Source: an uncultured Oscillibacter sp. (lineage in GTDB: Bacteria; Bacillota; Clostridia; Oscillospirales; Oscillospiraceae). Taken from it: DNA of 28,297 bases. The position numbers and the translations under genes were made by a program. The notes beneath the pieces were generated by a model. It was given only the letters and a program-made list of their open reading frames with translations, had not been told where the DNA came from and made no database searches. Positions 22,825-28,297 of this stretch are shown one piece after another. The stretch spans positions 1 to 28,297 of the forward strand of contig URKI01000029.1 of assembly GCA_900548505.1 (NCBI GenBank), written 5' to 3'. Positions within the stretch are counted from its first letter, which is position 1. Each line of letters starts with the position of its first letter.

Positions 22825-22855
22825 AAAAAAGGACGCCTTTCGGCGTCCTTTTTTT
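22825..22855. terminator. Bidirectional terminator after the VOC gene
   Basis: AAAGGACGCC TTTC GGCGTCCTTT stem with A- and T-runs; its right edge overlaps the stop codon of the convergent radical SAM gene. Confidence 0.94.
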
Positions 22856-23474
22856 ATTCTTTGATGTACGCCCGCACCCGGTAGGTGGCGCCCACGTCCT
22901 CCTCGCAGATCCTGCGGCAATGCTCGATCTCCTCCGCCGGGATGGTGTCCACCACGGTCATCATCACCGTGGGCACATAGGCCTTGACCCGCCGGGCAAA
23001 GTCCAGCATGGCCTCGTAGGCCCCGGGGAAGTTGGGGTGGCACAATGCATCATACTTTTCCGCCGTGTCCGTGTTCAGGGAGATGGACACCATGTCGAAC
23101 CGGCCCGCAAACTCCGGGGCGATGTCCCGGCCGTTGATGACGCTGCCGGTGCCGTTGGTGTCCATGCGGGTGAACATTTTTGTGCCGTGGGCTTTCATCT
23201 GGTCGATGACCCAGCAGATATCGTCAAAGCGGTAGGTGGGCTCTCCGAAGCCCACGAACACCAGCTGGCGGTACTTCGTCAGGTCCCGGCTCTCGATGGA
23301 GTCCAGGAGCTCTTCTTTTGTCGGCTCCCGCTCCAGCCACAGGTTATGGGTATAGATGCTGCCGCCGGAGCCGTTGTGGCGCAGGCAGAACGCGCAGTTG
23401 AAATTGCAGCGGTTGGTGGGGTTCACATAGAGGTTGTCCCCGTACTCATAGGTGATGGTAAAGCCCTTTTCCAT
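22854..23474 (-). CDS. TatD-linked radical SAM protein
   Basis: A short radical SAM enzyme of 206 residues. The [4Fe-4S] cysteines are C23, C27 and C30 in NRCNFNCAFC, followed by VFVGFGEPTYRFDD, the GGE-like S-adenosylmethionine-binding motif, and FDMVSISLNTDTAEKYDALC. There is no auxiliary-cluster domain. It follows tatD by 6 bases with its ribosome site inside the tatD 3' end. The arrangement and length match the TatD-associated radical SAM family (TIGR04038, from memory), whose substrate is unknown. Confidence 0.92.
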   Translation of the reverse strand: MEKGFTITYEYGDNLYVNPTNRCNFNCAFCLRHNGSGGSIYTHNLWLEREPTKEELLDSIESRDLTKYRQLVFVGFGEPTYRFDDICWVIDQMKAHGTKMFTRMDTNGTGSVINGRDIAPEFAGRFDMVSISLNTDTAEKYDALCHPNFPGAYEAMLDFARRVKAYVPTVMMTVVDTIPAEEIEHCRRICEEDVGATYRVRAYIKE

Positions 23475-23480
23475 AAAAAT

Positions 23481-24248
23481 TCACTCCAATCCGTACAGGC
23501 GTTTGCCGTTTTCCAGGGTAATGTCCGCCATTTCCTCCGGCGTCACGCCCTTCCACGACGCCAAGGTTTCCAAGACGTAGGTCAACAGGCGGCTGTCGTT
23601 GCGCTTGCCCCGGAAGGGTACCGGCGTGAGATAAGGGGCGTCCGTCTCCACCACCATTCGGTCCAGCGGGGTGATGGCCGCCACCTCGGGGGCACGGCGG
23701 GCGTTTTTGTAGGTGATGGGGCCGTTGAAGCCAAGGTACCAGCCCCGCTTCAAAAGCTCCTGGGCCATCTCCGGGCTGCCGGAAAAGCAGTGGAACACGC
23801 CCCGCAGCGCCGGGTACTCTCGCACGATGTCCAGCGAGTCCCCGTGGGCCTCCCGGTCGTGGATGATGACCGGCAGGTCCAGCTCCAGCGCCAGCTCGAT
23901 CTGCCGCCGGAACACCTCTTTCTGGAAGTCCCGGGGCGGGTTCTCCGGCCAGTAGTAGTCCAGGCCGATCTCCCCGATGGCCACCACCTTTTCGTGGGCG
24001 CACAGGGCCCGGATGGCGTCAAAGTCCGCGTCCGTGCAGCCGGCGCAGTCCTCCGGGTGGATGCCCACGGCGGCGTACACATGGGAGTATTGCTCCGCCA
24101 GGGCCACCGCGGCCCGGGAGGAGGGCACATCGCATCCGGGGTTCACCACCAGCTCCACCCCCGCCTCCGGCAGGGCCGAGAGCACCGCGTCCCGGTCGGC
24201 GTTGAACGAGCCGGAGTCGTAATGGGCATGGGTATCGAAAATCCGCAT
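23481..24248 (-). CDS. tatD: TatD-family metal-dependent hydrolase
   Basis: TatD proteins are cytosolic TIM-barrel hydrolases with DNase or 3'-5' exonuclease activity, proposed to act in DNA repair. The 255-residue protein has all metal ligands: H7 and H9 in DTHAHYD, E93 in GEIGLDYYW, H130 in VIIHDREAH, H153 in FHCFSG and D203 in VVETDAPYL. The ATG at 24248 follows GAGGTGA. Its own promoter lies at 24308-24336 and it is cotranscribed with the radical SAM gene. A GC hairpin (about 24265-24283) sits in the leader. Confidence 0.96.
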   Translation of the reverse strand: MRIFDTHAHYDSGSFNADRDAVLSALPEAGVELVVNPGCDVPSSRAAVALAEQYSHVYAAVGIHPEDCAGCTDADFDAIRALCAHEKVVAIGEIGLDYYWPENPPRDFQKEVFRRQIELALELDLPVIIHDREAHGDSLDIVREYPALRGVFHCFSGSPEMAQELLKRGWYLGFNGPITYKNARRAPEVAAITPLDRMVVETDAPYLTPVPFRGKRNDSRLLTYVLETLASWKGVTPEEMADITLENGKRLYGLE

Positions 24249-24307
24249 AAGTCACCTCGTTTCCCGCGGCGGCGCCGCGGGCTTTTTCCGTCTTTTTTAC
24301 AGTCTGT

Positions 24308-24336
24308 ATTGTACCACGTCCCGCCCAAATGAACAG
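24308..24336 (-). promoter_or_regulatory. Promoter of tatD operon
   Basis: The minus strand has an extended -10, TGGTACAAT (complement of 24308-24316), with a weak CTGTTC 17 bases upstream. Confidence 0.55.
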
Positions 24337-24346
24337 GGCCAGAAGA

Positions 24347-24377
24347 AAAGAAAAACAGCATCCCAGCGGGATGCTGC
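24347..24377 (-). terminator. Second hairpin terminator between rpsT and tatD
   Basis: On the minus strand CAGCATCCC GCT GGGATGCTG is followed by TTTTTCTTTTC. It lies 60 bases beyond the rpsT terminator and just before the tatD promoter. The stretch 24378-24431 between the two terminators contains no gene. Confidence 0.85.
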
Positions 24378-24431
24378 CGCAAAACAGAGCCGTACCGTAC
24401 CGGCGCGGAACATATCTGTTTCTCTTTTGAA

Positions 24432-24463
24432 AAAACAAAAAGGACATCCAGAGGATGTCCTTT
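24432..24463 (-). terminator. Terminator of rpsT
   Basis: AAAGGACATCC TCT GGATGTCCTTT followed by TTGTTTTTTC on the minus strand, 21 bases after the rpsT stop. Confidence 0.94.
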
Positions 24464-24483
24464 CTATTTCGTTCATGAAACGA

Positions 24484-24747
24484 TCAGCCCAGCTTGTTGA
24501 GCTTCAGGGTCATGGCGCTCTTGCGATGCGCAGCCGTGTTCTTGTGCAGAACGCCCTTGGCAACAGCCTGATCGACTTTCTTCACTGCAACCTTGTAAGC
24601 GCCATCGGCCTCGGTGCGATTGCCTTCTGCGGCAGCAACCTCGAACTTCTTGATGGCGGTCTTCAGCTCGGATTTCGCGGCCTTGTTGCGTGCGTTTCTC
24701 ACTTCACCGATCAGAACGCGCTTCTTGGCAGACTTGATATTCGGCAA
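24484..24747 (-). CDS. rpsT: 30S ribosomal protein S20 (TTG start)
   Basis: S20 is a primary 16S rRNA-binding protein. Starting at TTG 24747 the 87-residue product reads PNIKSAKKRVLIGEV after the initiator Met, the standard S20 N terminus. A perfect AAGGAGG lies 8 bases upstream, and no ATG fits the family start, so TTG is the initiator. The C terminus (GVLHKNTAAHRKSAMTLKLN) is complete and the length is normal. E. coli rpsT also starts with UUG, where the weak start takes part in autoregulation; the same logic here is inference. The gene is monocistronic. Confidence 0.97.
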   Translation of the reverse strand: MPNIKSAKKRVLIGEVRNARNKAAKSELKTAIKKFEVAAAEGNRTEADGAYKVAVKKVDQAVAKGVLHKNTAAHRKSAMTLKLNKLG

Positions 24748-24809
24748 ACCAAACACCTCCTTAGGCAAATTCAGCAGGGGAAAAGATAATTTCCACCGTG
24801 CAGAATGAT

Positions 24810-24838
24810 ATTTTAGCAGGGAAGTTCCCAAAAAGCAA
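24810..24838 (-). promoter_or_regulatory. Promoter of rpsT
   Basis: TTGCTT (complement of 24833-24838), 17 bases, TAAAAT (complement of 24810-24815) on the minus strand. Confidence 0.75.
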
Positions 24839-24867
24839 GAGTTTTTTTATAATTTTTGTGATTTTTT

Positions 24868-24896
24868 GTATATTGTATCTTCCGCCGCAAATCCTA
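24868..24896 (+). promoter_or_regulatory. Possible forespore (sigma-G/F-like) promoter of gpr
   Basis: GTATA (24868-24872), 17 bases, AATCCTA (24890-24896) resembles the sigma-G pattern (GnATA, CATnnTA) with one mismatch. gpr is forespore-expressed in Bacillus. Tentative. Confidence 0.3.
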
Positions 24897-24936
24897 GGCA
24901 AAAGACCACAAGATTTTGTGTTGGGAGGCATGGCAT

Positions 24937-25833
24937 TTGTTTGCAAAACGCACAGACCTGGCGCTGGAGGCCCGGGAGCTGTGGCAGGAGAGCGCCCAGC
25001 GGACCAGCCGTCTTTCCGGTGTGAAGGCCACCAAATCCAAGCTGGAGGGCTACGGACTGACCCGGGTGGACATTCTGGATCAGCGGGGGGAGGAGGCCCT
25101 GGGCAAGCCCGCGGGCTGCTACCTCACCATCGACCTGACCACGTTCTGGCAGCGCAAGGCGGACTTTTTTCCCCGGGCCGTCCGGGCGGTGGGCTCCCAG
25201 CTCAAGGCCATGCTGCCGGCGGAGGGGCCGGTGCTGGTGGTGGGGCTCGGCAACGCCGCCATGACCCCCGACGCCGTAGGGCCCCTGACGGCGGACAGCG
25301 TGCTGGTGACCCGGCACCTGATCTCCGCCATGCCCCGGCAGTTTGCGGGCTTCCGGCCGGTGAGCGTGGTGCGCACCGGGGTGCTGGGCACCACCGGCGT
25401 GGAATCGGCAGAGTCCGTAGCAGGCATCGCGGCCCAGGTGCAGCCCGCCGCCATCATCGCCGTGGACGCCCTGGCCTCCCGCCGCCGGGAACGGGTGTGC
25501 GCCACAGTACAGCTCAGCGACACGGGCATCACCCCCGGCAGCGGCGTGGGCAACCACCGCTCGGCCCTGAATCAGGAGACGCTGGGCGTGCCGGTGATCG
25601 CCGTGGGCATCCCCACGGTGGTGGATGCGGCCACCCTGGCGGCAGACCTTCTGGAGGAGGCCGGCGTGGAGCACATCGACGCCGACCGGCTGCGCCAGGG
25701 CCAGGGCAATATGATGGTGACTCCCCGGGACATCGACGCCCAGGTGCGGGACCTTTCCAAGGTGGTGGGTTACGGCATCAACTGGGCCCTCCAGGACCTG
25801 GACGTGGAGGACATCACCGCCCTTTTGAGCTGA
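24937..25833 (+). CDS. gpr: Germination protease GPR (TTG start, compact form)
   Basis: GPR degrades the small acid-soluble proteins that coat spore DNA at germination. The frame has no ATG near its start; TTG at 24937 has GGGAGG 8 bases upstream and gives MFAKRTDLALEARELWQES, matching the GPR N terminus. The aspartates known to be essential are present: D112 in MTPDAVGP and D177 in AVDALASR. VRTGVLGTTGVES, TGITPGSGVGN and GVPTVVDA-like IPTVVDAA are also conserved. At 298 residues it is much shorter than Bacillus GPR (about 370). It lacks most of the stretch between the TVVDA region and NMMVTPRDID, and has only 4 residues before RTDLA where Bacillus has a propeptide of about 15. Confidence 0.95.
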   Translation: MFAKRTDLALEARELWQESAQRTSRLSGVKATKSKLEGYGLTRVDILDQRGEEALGKPAGCYLTIDLTTFWQRKADFFPRAVRAVGSQLKAMLPAEGPVLVVGLGNAAMTPDAVGPLTADSVLVTRHLISAMPRQFAGFRPVSVVRTGVLGTTGVESAESVAGIAAQVQPAAIIAVDALASRRRERVCATVQLSDTGITPGSGVGNHRSALNQETLGVPVIAVGIPTVVDAATLAADLLEEAGVEHIDADRLRQGQGNMMVTPRDIDAQVRDLSKVVGYGINWALQDLDVEDITALLS

Positions 25834-25868
25834 AAAGAGCCGCCGGATGGTTCCGGCGGCTCTTTTTT
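25833..25868. terminator. Bidirectional terminator between gpr and the larA-like gene
   Basis: AAAGAGCCGCCGGA/TTCCGGCGGCTCTTT stem with A- and T-runs. Confidence 0.95.
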
Positions 25869-25870
25869 CA

Positions 25871-27163
25871 TTACTGCATCTTGGGCAGGGTATTGGCACC
25901 GTGGGGCATGAGGGTGGCGCGGGGGAGCTTGCCGCCGTGGTACTCCCTGGCCAGCTCCAGCGCCTCGTCCAGGGTGGACACCACGTGGATCTTGGCAGTG
26001 CCGAAGTCCGCCTGGGGGATGTCCGTGACGGCGATCATGTTGTACTTCTCGCCGGCCTCGGCGAAGAGGTAGCCAATGAACGCGCCGATGGAGAAGTTCT
26101 CCCGCAGGTCCTTCTCCCGCTCCAGCATGGTCTCGTACCCGGCGATCTGGCGCTGGGTATCATCGTTGCCGAAGCCCTCGTCGGACTTGGTCACCAGGAT
26201 GATGGTGCCGCCCTCCTTGGCCACCACCAGGGCGTTGGAGAGGGTCTTGATGGTCTGGTAGAAGTTCAGGTCCTTGGGATAGCCGCCGGCGCTGGCAATG
26301 ACCAGCTCCGTCTGCTCCTTGGCAGGCACGCCGTACATCCGGTCCACCAGGTCGCAGGCGGCCCGGTGGGCGGTGATCCAGTTGCCGGCGAACACGCCGA
26401 TGATCTTCTGGTTGTCGTCCACCACCACGTTGATGAGGAAGCTGGGCTTGGCCATGGCGCAGGCCTCCATCATGTCCGCGTGGACCGGGTTGGAGTCGGT
26501 CATGTTGGCGCTGCGCACCTCCGGGTTGGAGCCGTTTCCAAGGCCGGGGTTCAGGGCCAGGTTGTGGTTTTTCATGATGGTCTCCCGGCCGGCGATGCCC
26601 GGCAGGATGCTCTTGCGGCCGCCGCCGAAGCCCGCCATGAAGTGATACACCACACCGCCGGTGAGGACGATGTGATCGCAGGCCAGGGCCCGCTTGTCCA
26701 GCAGGACGGGAGTGCCGTAGGAGGTGGTGCCCACCATCTGGAGATTGTCCTCATCGGTGCAGACGTGGTCCTCCACCCGGATGCGGCGGTACACAGCCTC
26801 CGTCACCAGGCCCATGTGCTCCTCGGGGGTCTGGCGGCGGTGGGTGCCCGTGGCAGAGAGGATGAGGATGTCCTCGTCCCGGATGCCGGCGGACTCCAGC
26901 TCCTCCACTACGATGGGGATATAGGTCTCCGGGGACTGCCAGCGGCGGGTCACGTCGGAGATGATGATGCAAACGCTCTCGCCGGGCTTGACCAGCTCCT
27001 TGAGGGGCTTGGAGTCGATAGGATGGGCCAGGGCGTCACGTACCAGCTCGGGCACGGTCTTTTGCTCCAGCTCCACCGCGTTGGGCTCCAGCTCCGCGGC
27101 GATCTCCTCCGGCGCCAGCGTTACCGGAAAGGAGGTTTTTCCATAATGCATTGCTTCTGCCAT
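25871..27163 (-). CDS. larA: LarA-family nickel-pincer-dependent racemase/epimerase
   Basis: LarA interconverts D- and L-lactate using a nickel-pincer nucleotide bound through a lysine. Relatives act on other 2-hydroxy acids. With the ATG at 27163 (AAAGGAAG upstream) the 430-residue protein has H108 in ATGTHRR, H174 in VVYHFMAGFGGGRKSILPG, K184 (cofactor-bearing Lys) and H200. These fall at the same numbers as in L. plantarum LarA, which supports this start. The cofactor genes larB, larC and larE are not in the window. An R in GGGRKS where lactate racemase has P, and the missing lar neighbours, leave the true substrate open. Confidence 0.88.
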   Translation of the reverse strand: MAEAMHYGKTSFPVTLAPEEIAAELEPNAVELEQKTVPELVRDALAHPIDSKPLKELVKPGESVCIIISDVTRRWQSPETYIPIVVEELESAGIRDEDILILSATGTHRRQTPEEHMGLVTEAVYRRIRVEDHVCTDEDNLQMVGTTSYGTPVLLDKRALACDHIVLTGGVVYHFMAGFGGGRKSILPGIAGRETIMKNHNLALNPGLGNGSNPEVRSANMTDSNPVHADMMEACAMAKPSFLINVVVDDNQKIIGVFAGNWITAHRAACDLVDRMYGVPAKEQTELVIASAGGYPKDLNFYQTIKTLSNALVVAKEGGTIILVTKSDEGFGNDDTQRQIAGYETMLEREKDLRENFSIGAFIGYLFAEAGEKYNMIAVTDIPQADFGTAKIHVVSTLDEALELAREYHGGKLPRATLMPHGANTLPKMQ

Positions 27164-27186
27164 AACAGGTGCTTCCTTTCTGCGGG

Positions 27187-27220
27187 GGCACCGCCCCCAT
27201 GGATTTCCGGCCCCATTATA
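27187..27220 (-). promoter_or_regulatory. Promoter -10 and leader hairpin of the larA-like gene
   Basis: A consensus TATAAT (complement of 27215-27220) lies about 55 bases before the start, with no clear -35. A GGGGGC/GCCCCC hairpin (about 27183-27198) is in the leader. Upstream, the xth-larA gap also holds an ATGCCG/CGGCAT inverted repeat (27229-27250) with T-rich flank on the plus strand. Confidence 0.45.
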
Positions 27221-27272
27221 CCTCCGCAGATGCCGTTTTTTCCTCGGCATTTTTCATAAAATTTGGCCCCGG

Positions 27273-28028
27273 TCAATCGTCCAGTTCCAGCACCACCGGG
27301 CAGTGGTCGCTGCCGGTCACATCGCTGAGAATGTCCGCATCCCGGATCTTGTCTCTCAGGCGCTCGGAGACGATAAAGTAGTCGATGCGCCACCCGGCGT
27401 TGTTCTTCCGAGCGTTGAAGCGGTAGCTCCACCAGGAGTAGGCCCCCGTGCGGTCCGGGTACAGGGCCCGGAACGTATCCACAAAGCCGGAGGAAAGGAG
27501 CTCAGTCATCTTGCCACGCTCCTCGTCCGTGAAGCCCGCGTTGCGGCGGTTGGTCTTGGGATTTTTGATATCGATCTCCTCATGGGCCACGTTCAGGTCC
27601 CCGCAGTAGACCACGGGCTTTTTCTCGTCCAGCTCCAGAAGATAAGCCCGCAGGTCGTCCTCCCACTGCATCCGGTAGTCCAGGCGCCTCAGCTGGTCCT
27701 GGGAGTTAGGGGTATAGCAGCACACCAGGTAAAACCCCGGATACTCGGCGGTGATGATGCGCCCCTCGTGGCGGTGGACGTCCGCGCCGAAGTCATAGGT
27801 CACGGACAAGGGCTCGGCCTTGGTAAAGACGGCGGTGCCGGAGTAGCCGGCCTTGTCGGCGCTGTTCCAGTAGCGGTGGTAGCCGGGCAGGTCAAAGTCC
27901 GCCTGCTCCGGGCGCATCTTCGTCTCCTGCAGGCAGATCACGTCCGCCCCGGAGGCGGCGCAGAAATCCAGAAAACCCTTGCCGAGACAGGCCCGCAGGC
28001 CATTGACGTTCCAGGAAACCAGTTTCAT
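27273..28028 (-). CDS. xth: Exodeoxyribonuclease III / AP endonuclease
   Basis: This Mg2+-dependent enzyme cuts 5' of abasic sites and degrades double-stranded DNA from 3' ends. The 251-residue protein begins MKLVSWNVNGLRA, with N7 of the active site. E35 is in ICLQETKM, the catalytic Asp and Asn are in YCGDLNVAHEEID, the recognition loop is WSYRFNARKNNAGWRIDYFIVS, and the C-terminal SDHCPV holds the Asp-His pair. The ATG at 28028 has AGGAGG 6 bases upstream. The minus-strand promoter is at 28055-28083. Together with nfo it gives two abasic-site endonuclease families in one window. Confidence 0.97.
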   Translation of the reverse strand: MKLVSWNVNGLRACLGKGFLDFCAASGADVICLQETKMRPEQADFDLPGYHRYWNSADKAGYSGTAVFTKAEPLSVTYDFGADVHRHEGRIITAEYPGFYLVCCYTPNSQDQLRRLDYRMQWEDDLRAYLLELDEKKPVVYCGDLNVAHEEIDIKNPKTNRRNAGFTDEERGKMTELLSSGFVDTFRALYPDRTGAYSWWSYRFNARKNNAGWRIDYFIVSERLRDKIRDADILSDVTGSDHCPVVLELDD

Positions 28029-28054
28029 GAGGTTCCTCCTTCTTGTTTTTCCAC

Positions 28055-28083
28055 ATTGTACCCGAACCGCGGGGAAAAAACAA
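28055..28083 (-). promoter_or_regulatory. Promoter of the exodeoxyribonuclease III gene
   Basis: TTGTTT (complement of 28078-28083), 17 bases, TACAAT (complement of 28055-28060), on the minus strand. Confidence 0.7.
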
Positions 28084-28104
28084 TGCGCGCCGGGGCACAA
28101 GCAC

Positions 28105-28135
28105 AAAAAAAGGACGCCCGATAGGCGTCCTTTTT
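28105..28135 (-). terminator. Terminator of the SLH-domain gene
   Basis: AAAGGACGCC TATC GGGCGTCC-type stem followed by a T-run on the minus strand, about 30 bases after the SLH gene stop. Confidence 0.92.
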
Positions 28136-28163
28136 GGTGGTGCGGAAAAATTTCTCCTCCCGA

Positions 28164-28297
28164 TTACTCGGCCAGGTCACGGTAGAGGAAGGTGACGATG
28201 TTGCCCCGGGTGCAGATGCCGTCGGGATCGAAGGTGTCGGCAGTCTTGCCGGTGGTGATGCCCTCGGTCACGGCCCAGGAGATGGCCCGGTTATAGA
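28164..28297 (-). CDS. S-layer homology (SLH) domain protein, C-terminal fragment
   Basis: Only the last 44 codons are inside the window; the 5' part lies beyond 28297. The fragment reads AISWAVTEGITTGKTADTF, then DPDGICTRGNIVTFLYRDLAE and stop TAA at 28164. This is an SLH repeat of the kind common at the C termini of clostridial surface proteins (WAVexGIT.G, F.P...CTR.qiVTFLYR). SLH domains anchor proteins to secondary cell-wall polymers. The full protein's function cannot be judged. Confidence 0.9.
   Translation of the reverse strand, partial: YNRAISWAVTEGITTGKTADTFDPDGICTRGNIVTFLYRDLAE

Overview
The window is a GC-rich stretch of a bacterial chromosome, densely coded on both strands, with bidirectional hairpin terminators between most convergent genes. 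Two sporulation genes (spoIIP, gpr), two T-box leaders, a rpsF-ssb-rpsR operon and a C-terminal S-layer-homology fragment indicate a spore-forming member of the Clostridia. Base composition and gene types resemble gut Oscillospiraceae (Flavonifractor/Lawsonibacter-like), which is inference. The first 46 bases are not biological: they are an Illumina Nextera i7 adapter, so the contig starts inside a sequencing construct.

Layout. 47-1561 (-): a truncated YkvI-type membrane transporter behind a T-box leader whose specifier reads CUG (Leu). 1591-3223 (-): the Mg2+ transporter mgtE with a long leader that may encode a small peptide. 3462-4518 (+): a 57-residue unknown protein and endonuclease IV (nfo). 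4562-8177 (-): a MacAB/YknXYZ-type ABC exporter (adaptor, ATPase, permease) as an overlapping operon. 8375-13244: a thiamine salvage island. thiE-thiD-thiT-tenA runs leftward and thiW-thiM rightward, each from its own promoter and TPP riboswitch. The thiW leader carries a further unassigned structured RNA. 13340-14497 (+): spoIIP. 14537-19785 (-): ilvB-ilvN-ilvC-ilvD behind an isoleucine (AUC) T-box. 19834-21092 (+): a DUF815 AAA ATPase. 21166-22306 (-): rpsF-ssb-rpsR. 22419-22823 (+): a VOC/glyoxalase-family protein. 22854-24248 (-): tatD and its linked radical SAM gene. 24484-24838 (-): rpsT, TTG start. 24937-25833 (+): gpr, TTG start. 25871-28083 (-): a LarA-type racemase and exodeoxyribonuclease III. 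28164-end (-): tail of an SLH-domain protein.

How the genes fit together. Amino-acid supply is sensed through uncharged tRNA at two places: a Leu T-box on a transporter and an Ile T-box on the branched-chain biosynthesis operon. The thiamine genes rebuild thiamine phosphate from salvaged pyrimidine (TenA, ThiD) and thiazole (ThiM) joined by ThiE, with two ECF substrate-binding subunits for uptake. No de novo thiC or thiG is in view. Acetolactate synthase (IlvB) uses thiamine diphosphate, so the two islands are metabolically linked. The best leads for something undescribed are the structured RNA at 11700-11836, the Leu-T-box transporter, the mgtE leader and the compact GPR protease.
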